Shown: positions 44,529 to 52,564 of the stretch, piece after piece
Layout: the number at the start of each line of letters is the position of its first letter
Position numbering within the stretch: the first letter of the stretch is position 1
Origin: Cellulophaga tyrosinoxydans
Lineage (GTDB): Bacteria > Bacteroidota > Bacteroidia > Flavobacteriales > Flavobacteriaceae
Assembly: GCF_900176415.1 (NCBI RefSeq)
Contig: NZ_FWXO01000002.1
Location: forward strand, 496,001-560,000
Length of the DNA stretch: 64,000 nucleotides
Direction of reading: 5' to 3'
Program-made: the position numbers and the translations under genes
Notes under the pieces: generated by a model
The model's input: only the letters and a program-made list of their open reading frames with translations
Told to the model about the DNA's origin: nothing
Database searches by the model: none

Positions 44529-45368
44529 ATGAAAAATATACTCTTACCAACCGATTTCTCTGAAAACTCGTGGAACGCTATAAAATATGGTGTAAATCTT
44601 TTAAAAAAAACCTATTGCACTTTTCATATTATACATGTAAGCCCAATTATTTCTACAATAAGTGGGGAAACAGCATTGGTTATTCCTCCAGAACTAATTG
44701 AGGAAAATTTGCTAAAAGAAAGCAATGAAAAATTAAAAAAGCTTTTAACGAGAATAGAACATTTACCCATAAATGAAAAGCATGTATTTAAGACATCTGC
44801 TCATTATGGCTTTTTTATAGACCATATTAAAAATGCTGTAAAATCTAAAAAAATAGAACTAATTATCATGGGTACCAAAGGCGCAACAGGCCTTAAAAAA
44901 GTAACAATCGGTAGTAATACTGGCAATATTATTACCAAAGTTAAATGTGCGGTTTTGGCAGTTCCAGAAAATGTAGCATTTAAAAAACCAAAAAAAATTG
45001 GATTCCCGACAGATTTTCTAGTAGAATACTCTTTGAGGCAATTACTTATTATTAAAGAGCTTAGTCTAATTACTAAGGCAAAATTGCATTTTTTATATGT
45101 TGAAAATAAAAACGGGGACCAGTCACATGATCAACTAAAAAATAAAGATTTTTTAAATGATTATTTTCAAGAGGCTATCGCTAATTTTCATATTATAAAT
45201 GGTAAAAATCTAGATACTGCTATTGAGTCATTCATAGCGGCTGAAAAAATAGATATGCTGGTTATGATTGCCAAAAATTTAAACTTTTTAGAACGCATTT
45301 TGTTTAGGCCAACAGTTGAGGAAATAAGTTATCATACCAAAATTCCATTTTTGGTATTACATGAATAA
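44529..45368 (+). CDS. Universal stress protein, double domain (Usp3)
   Basis: The 279-residue tandem Usp protein starts MKNILLPTDFSENSWNAIKYG. The first domain contains GTKGATGLKKVTIGSNTGN (about 116-134), a complete ATP-binding signature. The second domain, ending TKIPFLVLHE, lacks it. It has no palindrome of its own and probably depends on the Usp2 promoter. It is convergent with the thioredoxin gene. Confidence 0.9.
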   Translation: MKNILLPTDFSENSWNAIKYGVNLLKKTYCTFHIIHVSPIISTISGETALVIPPELIEENLLKESNEKLKKLLTRIEHLPINEKHVFKTSAHYGFFIDHIKNAVKSKKIELIIMGTKGATGLKKVTIGSNTGNIITKVKCAVLAVPENVAFKKPKKIGFPTDFLVEYSLRQLLIIKELSLITKAKLHFLYVENKNGDQSHDQLKNKDFLNDYFQEAIANFHIINGKNLDTAIESFIAAEKIDMLVMIAKNLNFLERILFRPTVEEISYHTKIPFLVLHE

Positions 45369-45380
45369 AAAAAACATTCT

Positions 45381-45683
45381 TTATTTTAGGTGTGGCTCAA
45401 TTACTTTTATAATATCATTTTTTTGCAATACTCCAGATTGCCGCCAAACCTGTTTTCCATTCTTAAATAAAAGCATGGTTGGCACACCTTTTACTTGGTA
45501 TTTTGCCGCCAAAGATTGATTTTTATCTACATCAATCTTTATTACTTTTATTTTATCACCAAGATCACTCTTAACTTGGGTTAAAATTGGTGCTAACATT
45601 TTACATGGACCACACCAATCGGCAAAAAAATCGATTAAAACTGGTGTTTCAGAATCTATTATTTTATCAAAACTACTTTTCAT
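45381..45683 (-). CDS. Thioredoxin
   Basis: Dithiol-disulfide oxidoreductase of 100 residues with the active site WCGPCK (Cys24, Cys27), the cis-Pro loop VKGVPTMLLF and normal thioredoxin length; no signal peptide, so cytoplasmic. It is inserted antisense among Usp genes and transcribed divergently from Usp4. Regulon site G lies between them and offers a -7 box at the same spacing for each direction, so the thioredoxin is likely induced with the Usp proteins. Confidence 0.95.
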   Translation of the reverse strand: MKSSFDKIIDSETPVLIDFFADWCGPCKMLAPILTQVKSDLGDKIKVIKIDVDKNQSLAAKYQVKGVPTMLLFKNGKQVWRQSGVLQKNDIIKVIEPHLK

Positions 45684-45701
45684 TTTACTGTATTTAAATT
45701 T

Positions 45702-45775
45702 TAAAATTACAAAAATCTAAAGCCCTTACAACTGACCAATATCATGGTTTTTAGAAAAAAACTCATCTAATTTTA
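45702..45775. promoter_or_regulatory. Regulon site G: bidirectional palindrome between thioredoxin and Usp4
   Basis: TGACCAATATCA (45733-45744) has the -7 box TAATTTTA on both sides at exactly 23 bp: plus strand 45768-45775 toward Usp4, minus strand 45709-45702 toward thioredoxin. The two boxes are identical. Confidence 0.78.
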
Positions 45776-45799
45776 TGCGATACACAAAATGATTCTATC

Positions 45800-46636
45800 A
45801 TGAAAAAAATATTATTGCCCACTGACTTTTCTGACAACTCTTTTGAAGCTATTAGATATGCATTACTTGTCTATAAAGACGTAAAATGTACCTTTTACTT
45901 ACTTCACACTTTTAATCCTCCAGTGTACCAAACAGAGTATTTACTCGGAAGCCCAGGGCAGATTGGTTTGGGAGATGTTTTACAAGAGACTTCATTACTA
46001 AAATTAGAGCAACTCAAAAAGAGATTAGAAGATCAGTATAGCAACACCAATCATACATTTATTATTCATACGGCCTTTAATACATTACTTAATGAAATTA
46101 CGGAAATGACTCAATCAGAAAATATTGATATGATTGTCATGGGAACTACTGGAGCTACTGGTGCAAAAGAAATTTTATTTGGTAGTAATACTGTTAATGT
46201 AATTAAAAAATCTAAATGTCCGGTTATTGCCATTCCACCAAAATTTGAATACGAGGCTCCAATAGAAATATTATTCCCAACGGACTTTGAAATAAGCTAT
46301 CCAAAAAAGGAGATGGAACCTTTGCTATTAATAGCAAGACAACATAAATCTAGAATAAACGTACTACACGTTAGAAAAACAATTGAATTAAATATAGTCC
46401 AGAAAGAAAATAAAAAACAATTGGATAGGCTTCTGGTGAACATGGCTATTTTTCATTCGGTTGCCGATAATGAAATTATACCTGCTGTAAATCAATTTCA
46501 AGAAAAGAATAAGATTAACCTTTTAGTCATGGTACAAAATAAACACAGCTTTATTGAAAAATTATTTATAGAACCTGTTATTAAAAAAATTGGCTTTCAT
46601 ATTACTATTCCTTTTTTAGTAATCCCCCAGAAATAA
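45800..46636 (+). CDS. Universal stress protein, double domain (Usp4)
   Basis: The 278-residue tandem Usp protein starts MKKILLPTDFSDNSFEAIRYAL. The first domain has GTTGATGAKEILFGSNTVN (about 114-132), a complete signature; the second domain (about 150-278), ending HITIPFLVIPQK, has none. It is a single-gene unit behind regulon site G; Usp5 has its own site 33 bp downstream. Confidence 0.9.
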   Translation: MKKILLPTDFSDNSFEAIRYALLVYKDVKCTFYLLHTFNPPVYQTEYLLGSPGQIGLGDVLQETSLLKLEQLKKRLEDQYSNTNHTFIIHTAFNTLLNEITEMTQSENIDMIVMGTTGATGAKEILFGSNTVNVIKKSKCPVIAIPPKFEYEAPIEILFPTDFEISYPKKEMEPLLLIARQHKSRINVLHVRKTIELNIVQKENKKQLDRLLVNMAIFHSVADNEIIPAVNQFQEKNKINLLVMVQNKHSFIEKLFIEPVIKKIGFHITIPFLVIPQK

Positions 46637-46668
46637 TAAAATCACTTATTCATCACAAAACTTAAGAA

Positions 46669-46711
46669 TGACAATTGTCATAGTTGGCTCAAGCAATTCT
46701 TACTAATTTTC
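46669..46711 (+). promoter_or_regulatory. Regulon site H: palindrome and -7 box for Usp5-MscS-nuclease operon
   Basis: TGACAATTGTCA (46669-46680) is a perfect 12-bp palindrome, flanked as ATGACAATTGTCAT. TAATTTTC (46704-46711) follows at exactly 23 bp. The ATG of Usp5 is at 46737. Confidence 0.75.
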
Positions 46712-46736
46712 AAAAACTATCAGAAAAAATAATACC

Positions 46737-47576
46737 ATGAACAAGCGAATATTAATCCCTACCGATTTTTCTAAAAACGCATTGAATGCCACCCGATATG
46801 CACTGGATCTTTATGCGAAACAAAATTGTGATTTTTACTTTTTAAATGTTTTTCATTTAGATAGTTATACAACTAATACGCTCATTATGCCAGAGCCAGG
46901 AAGCGCAGAATACGACTCCACTAAAGCTGCTTCTGAAGAATCCTTCACTAAGCTTCTTGAGATGTTAGAATTACATAATGACAATCCTAAACATACATAC
47001 CACACAACAGCCACACTTAACTATTTATCTGTTGCAATAGAAGAATTAATTGCTAAAAAAGATATTGATCTTGTGGTGATGGGTACCAAAGGGGCAACTG
47101 GTGCTAAAGGCGTAATTTTTGGCAGTAACACTGTTAAAACCATGGAGAAAATCACCCAATGTCCTGTTCTTGCTGTTCCTGAGAATGTTCGGTTTAGCCC
47201 ATTGAAAGAAGTTGTATTTCCAACAGATTTTAAACTAAGCTATAAACGTAAAGAAATGGATTATCTCATAGATATTGTTCGTATGCATAATGCTGCAATA
47301 CGAGTTTTGCATATAAGCAAGAATGAAACTTTATCTAAAACCCAAGAAGAAAACAAGCAATTACTAGAAGATATTCTTAGTACTGTGGAATGTACGTTCC
47401 ATAATTTAAAAAATATTGATGTAGCGCAAGGAGTAACAACATTTGTAGCAAGCAGAAATAGTGATATGATTGCGTTTATAAATAAAAAACATTTCTTTTT
47501 TGGCAGTGTATTTTCTAAACCTTTGGTAAAAGAAATAGGCTATGATGCTACTACTCCAATTTTAGCCCTACATTAA
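46737..47576 (+). CDS. Universal stress protein, double domain (Usp5)
   Basis: The 279-residue tandem Usp protein starts MNKRILIPTDFSKNALNATRYAL. The first domain has GTKGATGAKGVIFGSNTVK (about 116-134). The second lacks the signature and ends ATTPILALH. It heads a four-gene plus-strand series (Usp5, MscS-like channel, ATP-cone/nuclease, beta-CASP protein) with short gaps of 40, 4 and 4 bp, so this regulon promoter probably drives all four. Confidence 0.9.
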   Translation: MNKRILIPTDFSKNALNATRYALDLYAKQNCDFYFLNVFHLDSYTTNTLIMPEPGSAEYDSTKAASEESFTKLLEMLELHNDNPKHTYHTTATLNYLSVAIEELIAKKDIDLVVMGTKGATGAKGVIFGSNTVKTMEKITQCPVLAVPENVRFSPLKEVVFPTDFKLSYKRKEMDYLIDIVRMHNAAIRVLHISKNETLSKTQEENKQLLEDILSTVECTFHNLKNIDVAQGVTTFVASRNSDMIAFINKKHFFFGSVFSKPLVKEIGYDATTPILALH

Positions 47577-47616
47577 AAAATAATAAATACGACATGCTCT
47601 TTAAAGAGCTCAATCT

Positions 47617-48516
47617 ATGGACACACTTAATGGTTTTTTAAATAATCCAGCCGTAATTAAATTTGGCACTTTACTCTTATGGATTATTCTTATAGTTTTT
47701 GCAATTAGTTTTCTAAGAAAAATACTTAAAAAAAGAATTGCAGATGTAGCTATTAGATACAAAGCTCAAAAAGGGATAGAAATTATTGGCTATGTATTAA
47801 TTGTAATTCTTATACTTCTTTTTTTTACGGTAAAAAACTTAGAAGATTACACCGTAATCATTGGTTTATTTACAGCCGGAATAACGTTTACCCTGCAAGA
47901 ACTAATTTTAAGTATTGCTGGATCTTTTTATATATTTTTTGTACGTGTTTATATGCCTGGCGACCGGATTGAAATTAATGGAATTAAAGGTGATGTTATA
48001 GATATTGATAGTATTTATACAACTCTTATGGAAATGGGTGAATGGGTAAGTAGTGATAATTACTCTGGTAGAATTGTGAAAATTAGTAATGCATTTGTGT
48101 TCAAAGGACCCATCAAAAATTACTCTATGGATTTTCCTTTTGTTTGGGATGAATTAAATGTATTAATCACTTATGAATCAGATAGAGAACTAGCTAAAAA
48201 AGTTATTCTGGATCAAGCCAGCAATTACTTAGCGGAATATACCCAGAATTCCATTAAAAAATGGCAAGAAATGGTTGAGCGGTACTATATAGAAGATTCT
48301 AAATTAGATCCGACCTTAGCAATTACTTTAACTGATAATTGGGTTGCAATTAACCTTCGTTACATTACAGATTATAAACGTAGACGAGCCACTAAGCACG
48401 AATTATTTGAACGTATACAAGAAGCAATTAAAAACACCAATGGCAAAGTAAATTTTGCTTCAACTACTTTACAATTGCTTAAAATACCTGAAATGGATGT
48501 GAATTTAAATACGTAG
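47617..48516 (+). CDS. Small-conductance mechanosensitive channel, MscS family
   Basis: The 299-residue inner-membrane channel has three hydrophobic segments (about 15-32, 55-75 and 80-110), the last followed by the MscS beta domain (FFVRVYMPGDRIEINGIKGDVIDID, about 108-132) and the conserved FKGPIKNYS region (about 163-171) and C-terminal alpha/beta vestibule. It protects against osmotic downshock or conducts ions. It lies 40 bp after Usp5 and 4 bp before the ATP-cone gene, so it appears to be in the Usp5 operon. Confidence 0.9.
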   Translation: MDTLNGFLNNPAVIKFGTLLLWIILIVFAISFLRKILKKRIADVAIRYKAQKGIEIIGYVLIVILILLFFTVKNLEDYTVIIGLFTAGITFTLQELILSIAGSFYIFFVRVYMPGDRIEINGIKGDVIDIDSIYTTLMEMGEWVSSDNYSGRIVKISNAFVFKGPIKNYSMDFPFVWDELNVLITYESDRELAKKVILDQASNYLAEYTQNSIKKWQEMVERYYIEDSKLDPTLAITLTDNWVAINLRYITDYKRRRATKHELFERIQEAIKNTNGKVNFASTTLQLLKIPEMDVNLNT

Positions 48517-48520
48517 TTTG

Positions 48521-49360
48521 ATGCAAGAAAAAGGAATTGAAATAATAAAATCCTCTGGTGAGAAAATGCTTTTCTCTTTGGATAAATTACGCAAGTCATT
48601 AAAACATAGTGGTGCTGATCATAATCTAGTGGAGCAAATAGTAAGTAAAGTAAAAGAAGAACTTTATGAAGGCATTACTACCAATGAAATTTACAATCGT
48701 GCTTATGCCATTTTAAAAAAGAATAAATCGGTTTTTGCATCAAAATACAAACTTAAAAAAGCCATATACGAATTAGGACCAACAGGTTTTCCTTTTGAAC
48801 GTTTTGTGGCGGCAATTTTATCTAATTCTGGATACAACACCTCAGTTAATCAACATTTAAATGGTAATTGCGTAAATCATGAAATTGATGTAATTGCTGA
48901 AAAGAATAATACAACTACAATTATTGAATGTAAATTTCATTCTGAAGAAGGTAGAAATTGTAATGTAAAAATACCGCTTTACATTCATTCTCGGTATAAT
49001 GATGTAAAAGCACATTGGGAAACACTTAAAAATAAAAACGCCTTAGATGCTGGCTGGGTAGTAACAAATACTCGTTTTACTGCAGATGCTCTTGCGTACG
49101 GTAAATGTGTAGGATTGTATTTATTAAGTTGGGATTTTCCAAAAAATGAAGGACTTAAAGATAGAATTGATAGGTTAAGCCTCTACCCCATTACAGTTTC
49201 AACGCTTTTAACCAATAGAGAAAAACAGTTTATATTAAGTAGAGATATTGTTTTGTGTAGGCAATTATGGAAAAATAAATTTTTACTAGATCATTTGGGT
49301 ATTTCTAATCTTAGAAAAAAAAGAATACTCGATGAATTAAATCAACTTTGTAATTCTTAA
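48521..49360 (+). CDS. ATP-cone domain fused to Mrr-like PD-(D/E)XK nuclease domain
   Basis: The start is taken as ATG 48521; a TTG codon just before it (48518) is possible. About 279 residues. An N-terminal ATP-cone (about 4-90; IEIIKSSGEKMLFSLDKLRKSL), the nucleotide-sensing module known from ribonucleotide reductase and NrdR, is followed by a restriction-endonuclease-like domain with Asp123 (HEIDVIAE) and Glu136-Cys-Lys138 (IIECKFH). This suggests a DNA or RNA nuclease gated by nucleotide level. A C-terminal helical segment (about 225-275) is unassigned. The gene is between the MscS and beta-CASP genes. Confidence 0.8.
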   Translation: MQEKGIEIIKSSGEKMLFSLDKLRKSLKHSGADHNLVEQIVSKVKEELYEGITTNEIYNRAYAILKKNKSVFASKYKLKKAIYELGPTGFPFERFVAAILSNSGYNTSVNQHLNGNCVNHEIDVIAEKNNTTTIIECKFHSEEGRNCNVKIPLYIHSRYNDVKAHWETLKNKNALDAGWVVTNTRFTADALAYGKCVGLYLLSWDFPKNEGLKDRIDRLSLYPITVSTLLTNREKQFILSRDIVLCRQLWKNKFLLDHLGISNLRKKRILDELNQLCNS

Positions 49361-49364
49361 AACT

Positions 49365-50735
49365 ATGAACACTTGTAAAATTCATTTTCTAGGCGCTTCT
49401 GGCACAGTAACAGGCTCTAAGTTTTATATTGAAACTCCAGAATTAAATATTATGGTAGATTGTGGTGTTTTTCAAGGCCTAAAAGAACTTCGAGAAATTA
49501 ATTGGTTGCCATTACCTATAGATGCCTCAAAAATAGATGTTGTTCTCTTAACACATGGGCATTTAGATCATACCGGATATTTACCAAGATTAGTTAAAGA
49601 AGGTTTTCATGGCCCTATATTAGGTACAGAACCTACATTAGAAATTGCACAGATTATCTTATTAGATAGTGCTAAAATACACGAAGAAGAAGCAGAAAAA
49701 GCTAATAAAGAAGGATATTCCAAACATAAGCCAGCACTCCCTTTTTATACCATTAAGGATGCGGAAAAAACAATTTCCAAATTTGAGGCACGTGCTAAAA
49801 ATAAATGGATCGAACTTTCGGAGCACATAAAATTTAAATATAGATATAACGGTCATATCATTGGAGCTACTTTTATTGAACTAGAAATTTTCGGCAAACT
49901 TTTTGTCTTTTCTGGAGATATTGGTAGAAAAATTGATCCACTATTAGCAGCTCCAGAAAAACCTGAATGGGCAGATTACCTATTTATAGAAAGTACCTAT
50001 GGTAATAAACTGCACCCAGAGGAAGATGTTGAAGGACTTTTAATAGAACTTATCAATAAAACAGTTCGTAATCGTGGTAATCTAGTTATTCCTTCTTTTG
50101 CGGTAGAAAGACTTCAATCTTTAATGTACACTTTGTGGCAATTGTATAAAAAGAATAAAATTCCGAATATCCCTATTTATATAGATAGTCCCATGGGAAA
50201 TAACGTGCTTTCGGTTTTCGAGAAACACACCAACTGGCATAAGCTTTCCGAAGCAGAATATAGAGCAATGAGTAATCATTTTAATATTATAACCTCATAT
50301 GCAGATACTTGGAAAACTATTGACAACCCAAGACCAAAGGTTATTATAGCTGGTAGCGGAATGGTAACAGGTGGGCGTGTTTTAACCTATTTAAAAAAAT
50401 TAATTGCCTTACCAACAACATCCATCTTAATAGTTGGTTATCAAGCGGAAGGTACTAGAGGTCGCCAATTATTAGAAGGTGCACATGAACTAAAACTTTA
50501 TGGCAAATACTATCCAATTGCTGCGAAGGTTTACCATTTAGAAAGTTTGTCTGCACATGCCGATCAAGGAGAATTAATAGATTGGTTAAGTGCACTTAAA
50601 AATTTACCTGAAAAAGTTTTTCTTATTCATGGCGAACCTAATGCCTTAGACATTTTTAAGGTAAAACTAAGAGATGTGTATGGCTGGAATGCCGAAATTC
50701 CGCAATACGAACAGGTGTATGAATTTGTATTGTAA
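49365..50735 (+). CDS. Beta-CASP metallo-beta-lactamase ribonuclease (RNA-specificity domain)
   Basis: The 456-residue protein has the metallo-beta-lactamase zinc motif THGHLDH (His64, His66, Asp68, His69), further metal-site segments (NGHIIGATF, FSGDIGR), the beta-CASP domain (about 200-345; SFAVERLQSLMYTLW, IAGSGMVTGGRV) and an RMMBL C-terminus (SLSAHADQGELIDWLS, FLIHGEP). Relatives are CPSF73-like RNA endo/exonucleases. As last gene of the Usp5 unit it could reshape mRNA during stress. A hairpin terminator lies about 65 bp downstream. Confidence 0.92.
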   Translation: MNTCKIHFLGASGTVTGSKFYIETPELNIMVDCGVFQGLKELREINWLPLPIDASKIDVVLLTHGHLDHTGYLPRLVKEGFHGPILGTEPTLEIAQIILLDSAKIHEEEAEKANKEGYSKHKPALPFYTIKDAEKTISKFEARAKNKWIELSEHIKFKYRYNGHIIGATFIELEIFGKLFVFSGDIGRKIDPLLAAPEKPEWADYLFIESTYGNKLHPEEDVEGLLIELINKTVRNRGNLVIPSFAVERLQSLMYTLWQLYKKNKIPNIPIYIDSPMGNNVLSVFEKHTNWHKLSEAEYRAMSNHFNIITSYADTWKTIDNPRPKVIIAGSGMVTGGRVLTYLKKLIALPTTSILIVGYQAEGTRGRQLLEGAHELKLYGKYYPIAAKVYHLESLSAHADQGELIDWLSALKNLPEKVFLIHGEPNALDIFKVKLRDVYGWNAEIPQYEQVYEFVL

Positions 50736-50798
50736 ATCCATTTACAGCAAAACCATTTAATTTTCTATTCTGTATAAGGTACAATAGCTTTATAGATT

Positions 50799-50827
50799 AC
50801 CCATAAATTAATCATTATTTTATGGGT
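50799..50827 (+). terminator. Terminator-like hairpin after Usp5 operon
   Basis: A perfect 9-bp inverted repeat (ACCCATAAA / TTTATGGGT) with an 11-base loop is followed by a T-rich stretch. It lies between the beta-CASP gene and the sugar transporter gene. Confidence 0.6.
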
Positions 50828-50925
50828 AGGTTTTAATTGCTTTTGATTAGATTTAATCAGAATTAATTAATCTCAAGAATTTCTTACTTTAGAAAAGCAA
50901 ATAAAACCAACACAACCAATAAGAT

Positions 50926-52254
50926 ATGTCTGCAGTAACCGAACCAAAGAAAAATAACACGCTTATTCCTATTTTAATTATTGCCGGTCTCTTCTTTATT
51001 TTCGGATTTGTTACTTGGATTAATGGTGCTTTAATTCCGTTTATGAAAACCATAAATGAATTAACATCTGCCCAATCGCTTTTAGTTGCTTCTGCATCAT
51101 ATATTTCATTTGTTGTAATGGCACTACCTTCATCATACATACTCAAAAAAGTAGGCTACAAAAAAGGCATGTCTTTAGGATTATTTTTGATGGGTATAGG
51201 CGCATTGGTTTTTATTCCTGCCGCTGAAGCAAGAACCTATTGGATGTTTTTGGCTGGTATATTTATTCAAGGTGCTGGAATGACCTTATTACAAACTGCA
51301 TCTAATCCATACATTACCATTCTTGGTCCCATTGAAAGCGGGGCAAAACGCATTTCTATTATGGGAATTGCAAATAAAGTAGCTGGTGCTTTAGGGTCTT
51401 TAATTTTTGGCGCCCTATTATTATCAGGCATCGATGAAATTAATGAAAAACTAAAATCAGTTTCCGATAGTGAAAAGATGCTACTATTAAACCAAATGGC
51501 CGACAGTGTTGTTACTCCTTATATTCTTATGGCGGTTGTATTATTCATTTTAGGCTTACTAATTTTAAAGGCACCACTACCAAAAGTGGAGCCTGAACCT
51601 ATAGCGGAACATAAGGATGGAGAAACGGTTAAAACAAGTATTTTTCAATTTCCACATTTATGGTTGGGTGTTTTAGCGTTATTCATGTATGTTGGTGTGG
51701 AAGTTATTGCTGGTGATACTATTATAGCCTACGGAATTTCTTTAGGAATTTCAGCTGAAGATGCTAAATTCTTCACCTCTATGACCTTAATGGCTATGGT
51801 GGGCACATATGCCTTAGGTGCAGTTTTAATTCCTAAATATCTGAGTCAAACATTAGCTTTAAAATTGAGTGCTGTTTTGGGGATAATTTTATCATTATGT
51901 GTGGTCTTTACAACTGGTTTTACCTCAGTACTTTTTGTGGCCAGTTTAGGTATTGCTAATGCACTTGTTTGGCCTGCTATTTGGCCTTTAACTTTAAAAG
52001 GATTAGGTAAGTTTACCGAAACAGCCTCTGCCCTACTAATCATGGCAATTGCAGGAGGAGCAGTATTACCGCCATTATATGGTAAATTAGTGGATAGTAA
52101 TAAGGCCACTTATATTGCCGAAGGTATGGATGAAGCTATGGCAATTGCAACGGCATCAACAAAAGGATATTGGATTTTAATACCTTGCTATATTATCATT
52201 TTATACTATGCGGTTTCTGGACATAAATTAGGACTAAAAAATAGCGGTAAATAA
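50926..52254 (+). CDS. Sugar MFS transporter, FucP/glucose-galactose family
   Basis: The 442-residue permease has about twelve hydrophobic segments. The first contains the FucP/GluP family pattern IAGLFFIFGFVTWINGALIPFMK, followed by YISFVVMALPSSYILKKVGYKKGM and TLLQTASNPYITILGP. Family members import glucose, galactose, fucose or similar sugars with protons. Substrate cannot be assigned. No regulon palindrome precedes it, so it seems separate from the stress island upstream. Confidence 0.9.
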   Translation: MSAVTEPKKNNTLIPILIIAGLFFIFGFVTWINGALIPFMKTINELTSAQSLLVASASYISFVVMALPSSYILKKVGYKKGMSLGLFLMGIGALVFIPAAEARTYWMFLAGIFIQGAGMTLLQTASNPYITILGPIESGAKRISIMGIANKVAGALGSLIFGALLLSGIDEINEKLKSVSDSEKMLLLNQMADSVVTPYILMAVVLFILGLLILKAPLPKVEPEPIAEHKDGETVKTSIFQFPHLWLGVLALFMYVGVEVIAGDTIIAYGISLGISAEDAKFFTSMTLMAMVGTYALGAVLIPKYLSQTLALKLSAVLGIILSLCVVFTTGFTSVLFVASLGIANALVWPAIWPLTLKGLGKFTETASALLIMAIAGGAVLPPLYGKLVDSNKATYIAEGMDEAMAIATASTKGYWILIPCYIIILYYAVSGHKLGLKNSGK

Positions 52255-52564
52255 ACTATTAGTAACCAAAATTTATCCCCTTAAACTAGATTAATCAAGC
52301 ATTTTAAATTTAGGATAAAATATATTAGTTAAATATTAATTTCACAAAAATGTTGAGATATAAACTCAATAGTGTGGGTGTTACATACCTATAACAATAT
52401 ACCTATGTATTACTATTAATTCTTACCACTTTTACTATAACCTTTAACATCTTTTTCATATTACGATATTTAAAAATATCATGAATTTTAAGTATTTCTT
52501 TAAAAAAACAACTATCTTAAAATGCAATATGATTAGCCCTAATACCCAATTGAATTAACCATTT
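52255..52564. other. 310-bp intergenic region before the P-loop ATPase operon
   Basis: No gene was found. The region is very AT-rich and contains a 16-bp palindrome GATATTTAAAAATATC at 52465-52480, about 85 bp before the next start codon. It differs from the regulon palindromes in its spacing. No clear TAnnTTTG box was identified. Confidence 0.6.

Noticed and set aside
50841-50892. Regulon palindrome before the sugar MFS transporter
   Set aside because: The ATTAG/TTAATCA-type repeats there do not form TGAYnnnnRTCA with a -7 box at 23 bp.
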